Shown one piece after another: positions 45,740 to 58,118 of a stretch of 64,000 nt of DNA (the first letter of the stretch is position 1; the number at the start of each line of letters is the position of its first letter). The position numbers and the translations under genes were made by a program. The stretch is from the NCBI GenBank assembly GCA_900169235.1, contig FWCC01000268.1:1-64000 (forward strand), in the 5' to 3' direction. A model generated the notes under the pieces. That model did not search any database. It was given only the letters and a program-made list of their open reading frames with translations, and was not told the origin of the DNA. The DNA comes from Zarea fungicola (taxonomy: Eukaryota > Ascomycota > Sordariomycetes > Hypocreales > Cordycipitaceae).

Positions 45740-48700
45740 AAGACTGGGAGGGATAGAAAAAACAAAAGCAGATGTGCGGATGCGGAATTTGCGTATCTAT
45801 TCACTGGGTGTCAGGGACGCGGGCAAGGTTTCAGGTGCTGGCGTATGCTGAAGGTCTTCCACCTGAAAAGAGGATGACAGGAGAGCAAGCAAGACTGGAT
45901 ATCTTGGTTGCGAGCCCAAAGATGCTGCTCTAGCAAGCTGTGCGTGGTTGCCCGTACGACTACGGCCCTGGATTGAGACGGAGCGGGCAAATAGAAGAAA
46001 CGAAGAGAGACAGGCGGGTGCTATCCGCCCTCTTGAATAAATGATACCCCTACGCGATCACGGACATTTACGATCGTTTGCTTATTAAATTCCTTTTTTT
46101 TTTTTTTTTTGAAACATCACCTAACATAACATGTAACTGAGGCAGTGGCAGAATAACGATGTTTCGGAGAAAAGTCGCATACGTGAAGGAAAACATAATC
46201 ATTAATTTTGAAATGTGGTCTATTACTGCGTCCAGGATGGTGGGCAGTTATTGCGAACAAGCCTCTTAACATACATAATTACTTTGGTATCACAGCAGCA
46301 GATATCCGAGGGCTTTGATATATCCGTCTAGAGGGTCGACGTCATCTCACACGTTCCTCAGCTCTTGATACAGAATTCTGCTCGAGGGCTATCCAGCAGA
46401 GCATGGGCCCTATCCTGGTCTTGTACTGATGTCTTTCAGTGGAGGGTTTCTGGATATGAATCGTCAGTATCGGCCACTGGCCCTGTCCAATGGAAGCGCT
46501 ACATCAACCGGGATCTGCTTTCTGGAGTGGTGAAACACTTCATCATGCGGGTTTGCGGCTTGGTATGAACAGGATTTGCAAGTAGTCGCGGTAGTGTCAT
46601 TCATTGCCTAGGTCCTAGCGGCTCGTCCATATGAGGGTGGGTTTTTTTTTTCTATGTTTGAATACCATTGCAACGTCCAGCAACGGAGAGGTCAGCAAGT
46701 GTTTTTTTTTTTTTTTGTGACAAACCCCATTTCATGAATGCCATGGAGTTGTGAAGGCAGGGTAACATACGCGCTGCCGTACACCAGGACGAGTGTGGGG
46801 GAATGGGCAAGTTGGCCGCAGGACTACTGGTGCCCGGTAGGAGACGCAGGGTGCCCCCGTCGATGAAACGGCGGACGTTGAGCCAGGCGGGGGTGAGATT
46901 AACAAGCAGGTGCATAGGGAGGGCATTGGGAAGCCTTCTGTCATCACCTGAAGACCTATCGATACAGAGAACCTAATAAATGATAGTTGCTCTTACCGGC
47001 GTTACGGGCAGTGTGACATACAATGTATTGGGCTTCTCTGCACCGTGGCCAACTCGGACCACGAACACGAGAGGTTTGAGAGCAGCCCCGAGAGGGGTGG
47101 AGACGTACTAAAATGGAGAAGAGCGCCACAGCATGGGTAAAAGCATTGGCTCAGCCTATAGCGATGTGAGACGAGACAGCCGTCGACGAATTTAGACATT
47201 TCAAACTCGTCAGACCCAGTTTGGCGGCAGCGGCGGAGGTGGAGGCTGCAGGGGGTGGTATGCTCAGACACGACAGATGAAATGGTGATGTTGGCTGATC
47301 TGGCTGCTGTGCTTTGGCAGTTGGTTGTGGGCTTGAAGGTGGCGGCTGATGGCGCTGTAAACTGGTGTATGTACCAGTAGGTAGGTAGGCGGCCAGGAGC
47401 CCCTGAAGCTATCCGATACATGTTCAGGATTCAGTTAACAGCGTCCGCGAGACGCTTTTCCGTGTTTGCACTCATCAACTCGGCTATTCTTTTGTTCTTC
47501 CACTGGTCCTTCTCTATTGTATTCCATTTACATTATGCTGATTTCAATAGTTCGTGCCAAGCGGTTGGCATTGCACGCGTGACAATGCGTACACACCACA
47601 TTCCAGTTAAGCAGGATTTGGCCAGCCATTTCAGCTCTTGGGGATTGGTGCTACAGTGGCTACTCTGCCTGTAACCCGACTGTACTGTTAGCGGCTAGTA
47701 GCATGGTCGCATTCTTTTCAAAGGGTGCGCGGCCTTAGCAGTTTGGACACCGGCGCCACCTTGTGCGCCCTCCATTCCTCACTGACAACCACCAGCCATT
47801 CCGTGGCGCAGGCTTCGAGACAGCAAGAGGCAGGTATCTATCTGCAAGGCTAGAACAAGGGAAAGAGAGAAAGAGATAAAAAGACAGGTAGAGACGCTTC
47901 AATGCATTGTTTTTTTGGTCATTGTTTCTTAACTTGACTATATTGATGTTTATTTACCGGATTTTATGAAAACGAAGCAGTCACTGTTAAGAGAAAAACC
48001 ATCTGACAAGGACTGACAAAAGGTACAAACCGCCAGTTCACCACCTTTTCAGCGGACACCCCTCCTGAACTCGCCAGCGCCACACCAGCCTTTCTGCTGT
48101 CGACAGCGCATCACGACCACAAGCTCTGCAAGCCCCCCCATTTCGCTGCTCACTGTCCCACGGGTCAACCGCCCACAACCGATTCGATCTGCAGAAAGCT
48201 GAGAAGAGGAGATCAAAATAACTTCAAGAGACAAGGAAGAACTACAACACCAAGGAAAGCTTTGAGAGCATCGACTAGTGCAGCACATCCATCTGACATC
48301 CGTTCTCCTCTTGTTGGCAACATCCACGACGAACCTAGCTTCTTACACGGACTGGTACTGACTGTATCTGTACCTTGTTGTTCAAAGAAGTACCGACTGT
48401 CTAGCCGTTGATATTTCTGGGAGCCCGTAGTGCGGCAGTGGCAGACATTTGGACAGTAGTCCACAACGCGCAACGTGACACTGATACAGATTCAAAGCCA
48501 TCAAGACGCCAGCAAATCTACAAACGCTCCCATCCAGCAGATCGTACGGAAAAGAAAGGAATTCCAAGACAAAGCAAAAAAATTATTCAAGGTTTCCTTT
48601 TTGCCCTATCCACTTGGTTCCTGGATTCATATCCACATCGTATCTCCACCACAGCTCGACGCCTCCAATACTCCAGCATCCGACATTTACTATCCAACAC

Positions 48701-49826
48701 TGGAGTACGGCACACTCCTTATTACTACTTGCCCTGGTGCTGACGAGGCCTGGAAAATAGACCTTGCTGGGGGTTTTTTTTTTCTCAGGATCGCGCTAAC
48801 TTAGAATCCTGGCCTCGTTTCTGGTCTTCACTTTTGCAGCACGCCTTCATCATCAACACAGTGACAGGACGGAGGCGCCCGCCCACACAGCGTTGCCCCA
48901 TCCATATCTGTCCCGTATTTCACTTGCTTGGCTACGATTCTCCGCCAAGCAATACGGAAAGAGAAGAAACAGGCGCCGGCAATTCTACCAGACTGGCTGG
49001 GACTGGGGCTCTAGTAACCACTCTGTTTTTTTCCCTTCCGTCTCTGATAACTACTTGGTACAGGTGGTGCAGGTACCTACCAATTGTGGCCTTGACTAGA
49101 CCGTGCTGCGGCTCCTTTTGCTCACGCACACCCACACCAACGCAACACCACACCCACACACCACACACCCGCCGCCTCCTCCCTCCTACGCCAACCCAAG
49201 ACAAACTGGGTTCCTCCCATTCCTCCTGCAAACCTTTCTTGCCAAACCATCATTCTCTTTCGCGACGTCCAAGTCTACCACGCAATCGTCATCCTAAGAC
49301 CTTTGCGCTTTGTCACGACCCGACTGCCGCTGTCATTCTTTTTTCTAACGTTGTCGTCTTCTTTCTTCTCTTTTTCTTTCTTCGCCATTGCTCGCGCGCC
49401 CTTTTACGCAAACCGGCTCTTTGTCCCTATTCTACATTATTTCTGAAACGGCTGCGCCGAGACTCTGCAACACACCCCGACTCATCACTTTTAATCAACG
49501 CTACCACACGACAATCTACACGTTATCCGGCTACGTCGATCGTCAGTCGCCGCTGTTGCCTCCGATTCGATTTGGAAAAAGAACCGGTTTCCGATTGTGC
49601 TACGGTTATTTCACTGTTAGCTACCTTGTTCAAATCGCGACGGCGTCATTTCCCCTACGATCTCGCCTGTGCCACCACTGTGCCTTTTGTCTCTCTAAAA
49701 ACATCTCGAACTATCCTTTCTCTACTCTCACCTACTCGACTCGCGATCTAGGACTCGCTGCTGTAGAGCAAACCCTCACTCCTTATGCAAGATTACGGCT
49801 CTCCTTATTCTCCGTCACTCAAGAAA
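45740..49826. other. 4-kb region upstream of SHO1
   Basis: No gene is supported. T-runs occur at about 46086-46109 and 46701-46716. From about 47,900 the DNA becomes CT- and CA-rich (CACACCCACA tracts at 49124-49170), typical of a long fungal leader, and open frames there are chance products of that composition. SHO1 regulation probably lies here. Confidence 0.5.
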
Positions 49827-50815
49827 ATGGATCATTCGCGCCCCTATGGCCGCAAGGGTCTGCGGATGGGCAACATCATCGGTGACCCATTCTCCCTTGC
49901 CACTATCTCCGTCGGCATGGTACGTACACAATTCCTCTGCCAGCAACTTTCCGTCAACCACTGCTAACCTCTTTTCTTTAGCTTGCCTGGATCATTTGCT
50001 TTATTTCTTGCATCGTGGGGCAAATCCAATCTAAGTCTGCAGACCCTTTCCCCAAGTTTGCCTGGTGGGCTGTCATGTACGCTCTTTGCCTCAACCTGGG
50101 TATCTTTGTCGTAGTCGCATGCGACTCCATCCAGACCTACCATGTTGCTGTCAGCAGCTATCTCGCAGCTGGCCTCGTTCTATCCAGCTCCAGTGTCAAC
50201 CAGCTTGTCTACGCTGCTGCTGGCGCCCGACAGGCCGCCGGCGCCGGCTTCATTCTGCTCTGCATGCTCAACATTGTCTGGATCTTTTACTTCGGCTCAA
50301 CACCTTCCTCTACGCCACGAGCCTTCCTCGATTCCTTCGCCCTCTCTAAGGAGTCTGGCAACTTGAACCGTCAGCCCATGACTGGCTACGGCGGTACCGG
50401 CCGGCCCGAGACCTCCAACTCTGTTCAACCTCCGCAAATGTACACGTCGACCCAGCTCAACGGCTTCGAGAACTCGGCCCCGCTCGGTAATACCATGACT
50501 GGTGCGAGAAACTCAAATTTTGGGGCCACTACCCCCCAGCAGTCACAGCCGAACAATATTGACTTTGATGAGGAGGTTGCTGCGCCCACATCATATCCTC
50601 TGACGGCGATTGCCCGATATGACTACAAGGGCAGCGACACTGACCCCAACGAACTCAAATTCTCGAAGGGTGAAAAGCTCGAGATTTCCGACACAAGCGG
50701 CCGATGGTGGCAAGCACGTAATCAAAAGGGCGAGACAGGTATTGCGCCGAGCAACTACCTCGACACGCCAAAGAGGAAGGATGAAGACAAGGACCACTCT
50801 CAGCAACCGTGGTAA
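49827..50815 (+). CDS. SHO1: High-osmolarity sensor/adaptor Sho1
   Basis: Two exons: 49827-49919 and 49982-50815 (62-nt intron), 308 residues; starting at the in-frame ATG 49785 would give 322. Homologues usually open with a short polar M-D/E-x-S-x-x-Y-G block, as at 49827. Sho1 is a plasma-membrane scaffold that feeds the HOG and filamentous-growth MAP-kinase pathways. Four transmembrane segments fit [48 protein letters not shown] and [18 protein letters not shown] disordered cytosolic linker follows, then an SH3 domain at about 237-293 with A-R-Y-D-Y, the W-W pair and GIAPSNYL, which binds Pbs2-type partners. The first junction in the helix (SVGM|LAWII) is as in the family. Confidence 0.96.
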
Positions 50816-51940
50816 AGTCATTTTAAAATGGCCGTTTCCACTTTTCTTCGGGTTGACACCCTTCGCCGCCTCTTCTCGCATGCTTTGTGCGAAAGAACTT
50901 TGAGCAACTGGCTCTTCCTCTGTTTGATACCAAGCCTGCGCTCAACCATCACAACCCTCTAACGTCCTGGACGAGAGATTTCATGACCCTCTGAAACATC
51001 ACCCTTCCCCCTTTTTCTTATCCAACCATTTCTTCTGAGATGGTGTTTTTCTTCTTCGAGTTGCGCATATTGGGTTTTTTTGGGACATGTATTTGGATGG
51101 GGAGTACATTTTTTTTTTGTTTTGGGATGAGAACAAAACCTTCTTTCTTATTTTTATCCTCATCGTTACTACCCGCTACAAAGTTTACATAACAACATGC
51201 ACATTTTCATTACAACGACAAAATGTTTTGGCCTCTACTGTGTGTTCCTTATCTTGGCTTTCGAGCCTTCTTTTTGTATATCTGGGGAGGTATGAATGTG
51301 GCATGTGATAAAATCTAGAGTCGATTATGCCACGAGTTTTTGAAGGCTCCAACGGAGGGCTGATTGGCGACCAAAGTGAAAGAGACTAGTGAAGATTTAA
51401 ACTGCAATTTCATCTGGGGAAGCGCACAAGTGCCACTCAATTGCACCAGTTTTGTAGAGTTAACAATATAGGTTTGCCTCAATATTTGATTAGCACCATT
51501 TACTCTTATTTTAATGCTACTGTTAATCGCATTGTGTAGGCATTTGTCTATAAACTTATTTATTTACATGGTCTAGTAATTCTACACGTCCCTGCCTGGA
51601 GATTTGCCGACCAAAGCGCCGTTCGGCCCGTTACAATCGGCGCTGCCAGCTCTGTGATCTGCAGTGCCTACGAATGGTCCTGAAACTCTAGTCTTGGCTC
51701 GTAGTATTTACAGCCATCATGTCACCGCCAAGGGTTGACTTGCCACGGTGCAAAATGCAATGATGTCACCAGTTTAGGCACAGCGATGGTACCGCACAGT
51801 TCGCGATTGACAACTAGCGTTGACGTCAAAGATTGCCAACGGCGTTCCTGACGCACCCTCCACAAGCGTGTTGTTCGCCGGCGGCGCAGATACAAAGCTG
51901 CTTGAATGAAATGAATAGCTCATCAGAATGCTGTGCTTTC
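50816..51940. other. Convergent intergenic region between SHO1 and SPC19
   Basis: The SHO1 3' flank is T-rich (51000-51170). No gene is recognised in the remaining 700 bp. Confidence 0.5.
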
Positions 51941-52684
51941 TTAGCCGTCAAGCCTTCTTCTTAATTCCCTCTCCTTTTGCATCACTTCCAACTCGAGTCG
52001 CTCCACGCCATAGCGAAGGGCTTCCTTCCGTTGACGGACGACGCGCGCACGGAGCTTGTCCTCGCCCCTCAGAATGCGACCTTTCTTCTGTCTCGCTGTG
52101 GAGGCAGAGTCAGTGTCTGGTTTGGCAATGCGGCCATGCTGAAGGTCCGCGCGCGCCTTGAGCGTTTCTATGCGGCGCTCTTGACGCTCTGTTTGGGCAT
52201 CCGCCCTTGAGAGCAGAAATGCAATGTACGGGCCAATCTCATCACGCAGCGATGCCTCCGCAGCGGCCAGTTTAGGCTGGGGTACAAGTTCGTAGTGCTG
52301 AATAATAAAACGTTAACAAGCTGCTTGCCAATGAAAGAAGCACTAGATGATCAACGCGAGCAAGGCAGATGAGCAAAGGAAGGGTTGGGGGGAGAAGGGG
52401 GACAGGAGAAAAGGGGGGGACCAGCGGCCTCCCCCAAAACCACCCCAAATTTGGTGTGAGAGCGGCGGCAGAAGGAACGGGCTGGGTGGAAGCCATCGTG
52501 AAGAGGCAAAGAAAAAACAACAACTGGTAGTTAGGTGGCCACGTACCCGGACAGACTTGAGAACATTAATCAAACGCGGGAAGTCAGAGACACCCTCGTC
52601 AAGCGTTTCAACCGAAGACTCGAGGAATTTGAGCGACGTCCGGAGCGACGAGACGCAATCAGCATACGACGCGGACGAGGTCAT
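51941..52684 (-). CDS. SPC19: DASH/Dam1 complex subunit Spc19
   Basis: Two exons: 52684-52547 and 52297-51941 (249-nt intron, phase 0), 164 residues. Subunit of the outer-kinetochore ring that couples chromosomes to microtubule ends. The joined sequence runs SLRTSLKFLESSVETLDEG, VSDFPRLINVLKSVR, HYELVPQPKLAAAEASLRDEIGP and IAFLLSRADAQTERQERRIETLKAR, which is the Spc19 core; a terminal basic coiled coil (ALRYGVERLELEVMQKERELRR) closes it. The exon 1 frame is open far upstream, but only residues from ATG 52684 look like the family. The intron is long for this window. Confidence 0.92.
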
Positions 52685-54267
52685 CGTGAACCTAGGCCAA
52701 ATAGCGGGTTTCCACCAAATTGCTGTTGGGACGGGAGAAGATTTTTTCGTCCTGGGGCCCAGGCCAGGTATGCAGACTAGTGAGACTTTTCTCTTCGTCT
52801 CCTCTCGTATGGAGGGGAGGGGAAAGCTGTTGTGTCGTCGAGATTGTTCCAAAGACGCCGCGAGTATCAACAAGAGCCCAATTTGGTTGGAGAATGTGGG
52901 GACTTCAGCTTTCTTGTTTGTTTCTGGCGGCAATGGGAAAGGGTTGTTGCTGTTTTGCCAGTAGAATATGATAATAAATTGTTTACGGGCAGAAAACTGA
53001 CGAAGCGGAGTTTAGCTCTTTTTATTTCGCTATCAAGGCAGTCATGCTGTAATACCGTAGATTTAATGGCTTGTTTTGGGACGGATTGGCGTCTACGCGT
53101 TTGATGGCTGGCACACAGTGCCCACTAGACAGTGCACTCCCCTTATTCGCACCTTCACTCTTTGGCAGAAGCGCAATCCAAAATCCTCTATTACTACTAT
53201 ATTTTATATGAACATGCACTTAGACTTGTCGCATTGGATATTGTAATTGTCATAAAGCATCTTCATCATCCATGACCCAAGTCGTCTCCGGTGCAGCCGA
53301 AAAATGGTCAGTTGTCGCCTCATTGTCTCACTTCAGTGCCGCAGCTGGGCATTCGCTGGAATGTAATCAATCCATCACGGCATGTTGACGCAGAATTCCT
53401 GTAGCACAATTTTCATAATGTCATCGCCGATAGTCGGCAGCCTTCTTTAGGCATTTGTTTCTGTCTGCTGTCAAGCTGCGGCAAGTCTGGGGGTCAAACC
53501 CATGCCCGGCAGCGTTTCACTGCCCGCCCATTCCCACCAGCGATGTGTCAACGTGAGGATAATAATAACAACTGACTGCTTCTTTTCTGCTTCGATGCCC
53601 GACCAAAGAGCTTGGCTCAAATATAGTATAACGGCCGATAATGTCAAGAAACTCTGGATTTATTCTTGTAATGCCGCGCAAGTTCTGGCTTCAACTCTCA
53701 ACTCACAACTCTCAATCGATCCGCATCATTACTTTGATCCATATCCCTCCATCCATCAGCAGTTAACTTGACCACTTACCGCACGTTGCCAGAGGGCTGG
53801 AACCCGTCGGACGACGAATTTGGGTGGGCATGCCAACCCACGCTTGGGTGGCACTCCCAAGAAAGCCCAGGACGCCACGAATGAACGAGGGCATCGTGAA
53901 GTGCCTACAGGCTGTTGCACACCCATAACATCCACTTCCGTACAGGACAGTTTTGACCACGGGGCCTTTACAGTGGCGTTGTCTCTGGCATCGTGGGCCC
54001 GTTTACTCAACCTTGTTTGGTAGTGGCAACCAGCCCATACTCGGTCATCTCCCTTGCCGTGTGAGACCTTCCGCCCATCTACGTATTTTATCGTGGACCC
54101 CAACAATATCAGCTCTACTACTTAATGACGCTTGCCCGACTTCTCTACTTTTATTTGCGGGTCGAAACGATTATCGAGCGCCTGTAGACAGTTTGCTGCC
54201 ACTCACGGCGAAAAAATCAGTGCCAAGCCAACAGGTTCCCTCCCCGTATGGGAGCGGCTTCCATTCG
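52685..54267. other. Gene-free region between SPC19 and the membrane glycoprotein gene
   Basis: The SPC19 promoter and, at the right end, the unresolved 5' portion of the next gene. No other gene is seen. Confidence 0.45.
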
Positions 54268-55283
54268 ATGGCCGGCGTCCAGCGAATAATTTACGATTTT
54301 GGTGGACAGGAGAATGGCCTACAGTTCGTGAACGACAAATGGAACGATACAATTCTCAATGGAAACGATTTTACCTTGAAATGGAACCGGACAATTGACA
54401 CGAAAAAGGCGATCCTCGGGGTCTTCAGAGTTACATACCCCAGCCAAGGTGTTGTGGTTTATGAATCCCTCGAAAATATCACTAGTAAGCGCAGTGCTCC
54501 TCCCGCTTCTTTCAAGTGAAGACCTCTGCTTTTATATCTTTCTTCCCAACTTTCACGTTGCTTGCCCACACACGAAATTGCATCGTTGTCTCCACGATGT
54601 TTAGTTTTGTGGGCACATTCTCGTTTTAAAACTGGTAGGCTGACACGATGTCGCAGACTGCCTCCAACCGACATACTGCAAATGGAAAGCCGAGGGGTTA
54701 GGAGAGGATCTGTACTCATTTTGGCTATCAAGTGACCCGAGATCCAATGCGACCTTCGCGATTTCTCCGCCATGGACCGCGAAGCAACCGGTATGCCCAA
54801 TTCGTCTACTGACTTGCACACACATGTACTGACCAGGTGATGCAGAGAGTCCACAGCTTTACCTGGGCCGCGCCATTTCTGGTGCCGGTATGCTTACTCC
54901 TATTTCTCTACTTTGTGTGCGTAACAACATGCCTACTGTACAGAAAGCGCAGAAAGGCAAAGCAGCAAATGGAGGCAGCACAGCGCGCTACCCGGCGACG
55001 CGGCACTTTGGCGTCGGAACATGATGCCGAAGAGGCACACATTCTCTCCATACGGCATGTCAACCGGCATGGCTCAGTCGACTCCGCAATGACATTAGAA
55101 ATTCTTGAGTCACCGGAGGACGCATCGAAAAATCAGGACTTATGGCCTTCAACCACGAATACATCCTCAATGGCTGACTCTGAAGACACTATCATCTCAG
55201 AGAGCTCCCAAACGGCAGAGCGTAGGGCTGCCCATCAGCAAGCCCTCGCGGAATCGACCGTGCGATTTGTACGATCAAAATAA
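54268..55283 (+). CDS. Unrecognised single-pass membrane glycoprotein (5' end unresolved)
   Basis: Three exons are supported: 54268-54484, 54657-54790 and 54837-55283 (introns of 172 and 46 nt), 265 residues from the first ATG in frame. The outer part carries four N-glycosylation sequons (NDT, NRT, NIT, NAT) and a close Cys pair (NCLQPTYC). One transmembrane helix follows (APFLVPVCLLLFLYFVCVTTCLLY), then a basic stop-transfer patch (RKRRKAKQQ) and an acidic, Ser-rich cytosolic tail of about 110 residues. That topology needs a signal peptide, but none is present from 54268, so an exon is missing upstream. The same frame is open to the left but without ATG; an ATG at 54125 lies in another frame. 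The layout resembles fungal wall-sensor-like proteins; I do not know the family. The 46-nt intron is near the minimum. Confidence 0.6.
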
Positions 55284-55983
55284 AAGTTGATACATTTGTT
55301 TTTTTAATCTGTATTTACTGCTGCCCTTCCACTTCGTTCCACCTGCTGTCGTTCTTATTCTCGATATACAGGCGTTGATCCCATGGTACAGCATCTCAGA
55401 GCCCAACAGAAAAGTCATCACCGGGCTGATGGTTTTTATTTTCCATGTTTTTCGGCACCGCACATAAGTTCAGGAATACATGTACTGTTCCCATGTTTGA
55501 ACTTTACGTGAAGTATGTGGTAGCGTGTTGGCAAGCAGGACTTCACATGAGCAGGAGAAGTCACAGCCAACACAAGTATATGGTATTATACTCGAAATTG
55601 TTGATAAAACCGAGTTTATATCACACCAAATGGATTCATTTGGGTACAAAACCCATCTCTAGATTTAATTAATTGATCTCATTCCCACGTATCATTTGAC
55701 CCAAATCAGTACAGACGAACTATAAAGTAACAACAATGTTTGTTCCTTGCAGTAGCTAGCTAGCTACCGTAAACGTGGGGGCCGTACCGGCCGGCTGTGC
55801 CCCGCCAACTCACCCGACCCCTCCAAATTGGCTTGCTGCCCCTCCAAGTTTTCTGACTCACAAACCCGCATTGAGACAACCACATTGAAACGATTAAACG
55901 CTGCGCGATTGGGTCCCTCACTTGCTCTTATCATACATACGTTGTCGAGACTCGAGGGGAAAGATATCTACCCTGTGTACACT
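55284..55983. other. Intergenic region upstream of the tyrosyl-tRNA synthetase gene
   Basis: Holds the membrane-protein 3' flank and the synthetase promoter. A perfect 16-bp palindrome (gtagctagctagctac) sits at 55752-55767. The frame upstream of ATG 55984 is open from TTG 55828 but has no ATG. Confidence 0.5.
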
Positions 55984-57474
55984 ATGGCGACTGCCACACC
56001 ACAGACAAAGGAGAAGCGCCTTGCGCTGATCGGCGAGAACCTCGCCGAGGTGCTGAACCAAGAAATTCTGGAAAAGATTCTCGATGAGGGTCGCAACCCA
56101 AAAATCTACTGGGGTATGACCTATTCTGTAACTGCTTACTCTCACATCTTTGTGCACAAATTTCTAACCGGTGAATTCGTAACAGGTACCGCTACCACGG
56201 CGCCGCCTCACTGCGGCTACTTTGTCCCTGCCATCAAGATTGCGCAGCTCCTCGCCGCCGACTGCGAGATGACGATTCTCCTCGCTGATATCCACGCTTT
56301 CCTTGATAACCTCAAGGCCCCGATCGAAATGGTGGAGCAGCGCGCCGAGTACTACCGCTTCATGATCACAGCCATCCTCGAGGCCGTTGGCATCTCGACG
56401 GACAAGCTGCGCTTCGTGCTCGGGAGCTCTTACCAGAAGACACCAGACTACGTCATGGACGTCTACCGCATGGCTTCGGTTGTATCGGAGCACGATGCCC
56501 GCCGCGCTGGTTCGGAGACGGTCAAGCAGTCGGCCAACCCCCCGCTGAGCGGTCTGCTCTACCCCGTTTTGCAGATCCTCGACGAACAGTACCTGGACGT
56601 CGATGCACAGTTTGGAGGTACGGGTCTAGAGATGAAATATATGGTCCTGCACTTCTACGCCGAAATGCTAATACTTTTGCAGGCATGGATCAAAGAAAAC
56701 TGTTCATTGCCGCCAAGGAATGGCTACCCAAGCTTGGTTACAGAGAGCGCGCTCACTTAATGAACCCGCTGGTGCCTGGTCTCCAAGGTGCCAAGATGAG
56801 CTCTAGTGATCCCAGTATGTTGGTCCAAGACTGATAGCAGTACGGTTAAACTTGTGCCGTGTGCCATGCTGACACGCAATTTGCAGACAGTAAAATCGAC
56901 CTCCTCGACTCTGAGGATGCCATCAGAAAGAAGATTAGCAAGGCCGAATGCGCCCCCAAGGTTGTCGAGGGTAACGGCGTGCTGGCCTTTACTGAGTTTG
57001 TACTGCTTCCTGCTGCCGCCCTCCGAGGCAAGAAAGAGTTTGTCGTTCCGCGCCGAGACGATACGCCTCTCGTTTACACAAGCATTGAGCAGATGCACGA
57101 CGATTTCAAAAATGATAAGGTTCGTATCCCCGTTATAGTTATATCTTACTTGCCTTTTTATCCCGTTTCGACATTATTTTGCAAAATTCTAACTTTTACT
57201 TCAGCTTACTCCCCAAGTTCTGAAGCCTGCTGTTGCACAGGCCCTTGTCGACCTCACTGCGCCCATTCGCGCCGCTTTTGAAAAGTCCAAGGAATGGCAA
57301 GAAATCACCCTCAAGGCCTACCCTCCGCCTGAAAAGAAGGTTAAGAAGGTCAAGGACAAGGGCAACCGATATCCCGGCCGCCCTAAGCCTGCTGCAGATG
57401 GCCAGCAGACCGAAGATGCTGCTGCCACCACCCCAGCAGAACAAGCCTCAGCGGGAACTGAGTCCAAGGCATAA
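55984..57474 (+). CDS. TYS1: Tyrosyl-tRNA synthetase, cytosolic
   Basis: Five exons: 55984-56113, 56186-56617, 56683-56814, 56887-57119 and 57205-57474, total 1197 nt and 398 residues. Charges tRNA-Tyr. The class-I signatures are P-H-C-G-Y (51-55, the HIGH equivalent) and K-M-S-S-S (225-229). [57 protein letters not shown] and [17 protein letters not shown] are canonical for the eukaryotic cytosolic enzyme. After the catalytic and anticodon-binding parts comes a lysine-rich extension ([20 protein letters not shown]) and an Ala/Thr/Glu-rich tail, as in fungal enzymes; it may help bind tRNA. No mitochondrial presequence. All junctions keep the frame. Confidence 0.97.
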
Positions 57475-58118
57475 ATATAGAGATAGACAGCAAAAATAGC
57501 GAAAATTGTGTCCAAAATATTAAAAGTAGATATTTCATCAACGAAAAATCCGAGCAAAGTATTTCAATGCGCTCGCATTTGCTTACCTCTGAGCACCAGA
57601 CCAGGTTTGCAATCAATTGTCCCGTAGTAAAAGCGCCAAGTTAGTTACCTGCACAAGCACAAGCCGACTCGGAGCATTTAAAAATAAAAAAATAGCCTTC
57701 ATAAATAATAACCACTTATACTCGCATTCACATTTTTGAATTCATTTCCCTCTAAAAGCTAAAATTATGCCGGCACCCAGTGCGAGCAATACTCCGTCAA
57801 GGAAGCACGTGACTCAGCCGCTCGTATGTTTCCACCGGATTAACAGTTGGTCCCGCCGTAGCTGTTCAGAGCTGGAGTGCGGCGCTGACAAGGCAGGCAC
57901 CTATTGCGTGGTGGGCTTCCGTCAGATGAACTGTATGTAGTAAAGAAGGGCATCCATCATCAAGCTTCCACCTACCGCCAATCCGTCCCTGCCAAGCCAA
58001 CGACCGCATCACTGGGCCAATCGTTAAAAGAATCATCTCCAATTTTCTCTAGATGAGATAAAAGCTTCCGAATTATTTATTACACAGCATTAGCGCTCGC
58101 GACTCCAACGCCTCCATC
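57475..58118. other. Intergenic region upstream of RPN5
   Basis: The first half is the AT-rich synthetase 3' flank. A CACGTGACTCAG element near 57806 combines a CACGTG box with a TGACTCA core, which looks like a real regulatory site, bound perhaps by bHLH (Cbf1-like) or bZIP (Gcn4/CPC1-like) factors; this is inference. Confidence 0.5.

Noticed and set aside
48834..49751. 305-codon open frame upstream of SHO1
   Set aside because: Composition is CT/CA low complexity; His/Pro/Ser-rich translation without a domain; most likely SHO1 leader.
55828..55983. N-terminal extension of the tyrosyl-tRNA synthetase
   Set aside because: The open frame has no ATG before 55984, and the extension does not resemble a targeting peptide.
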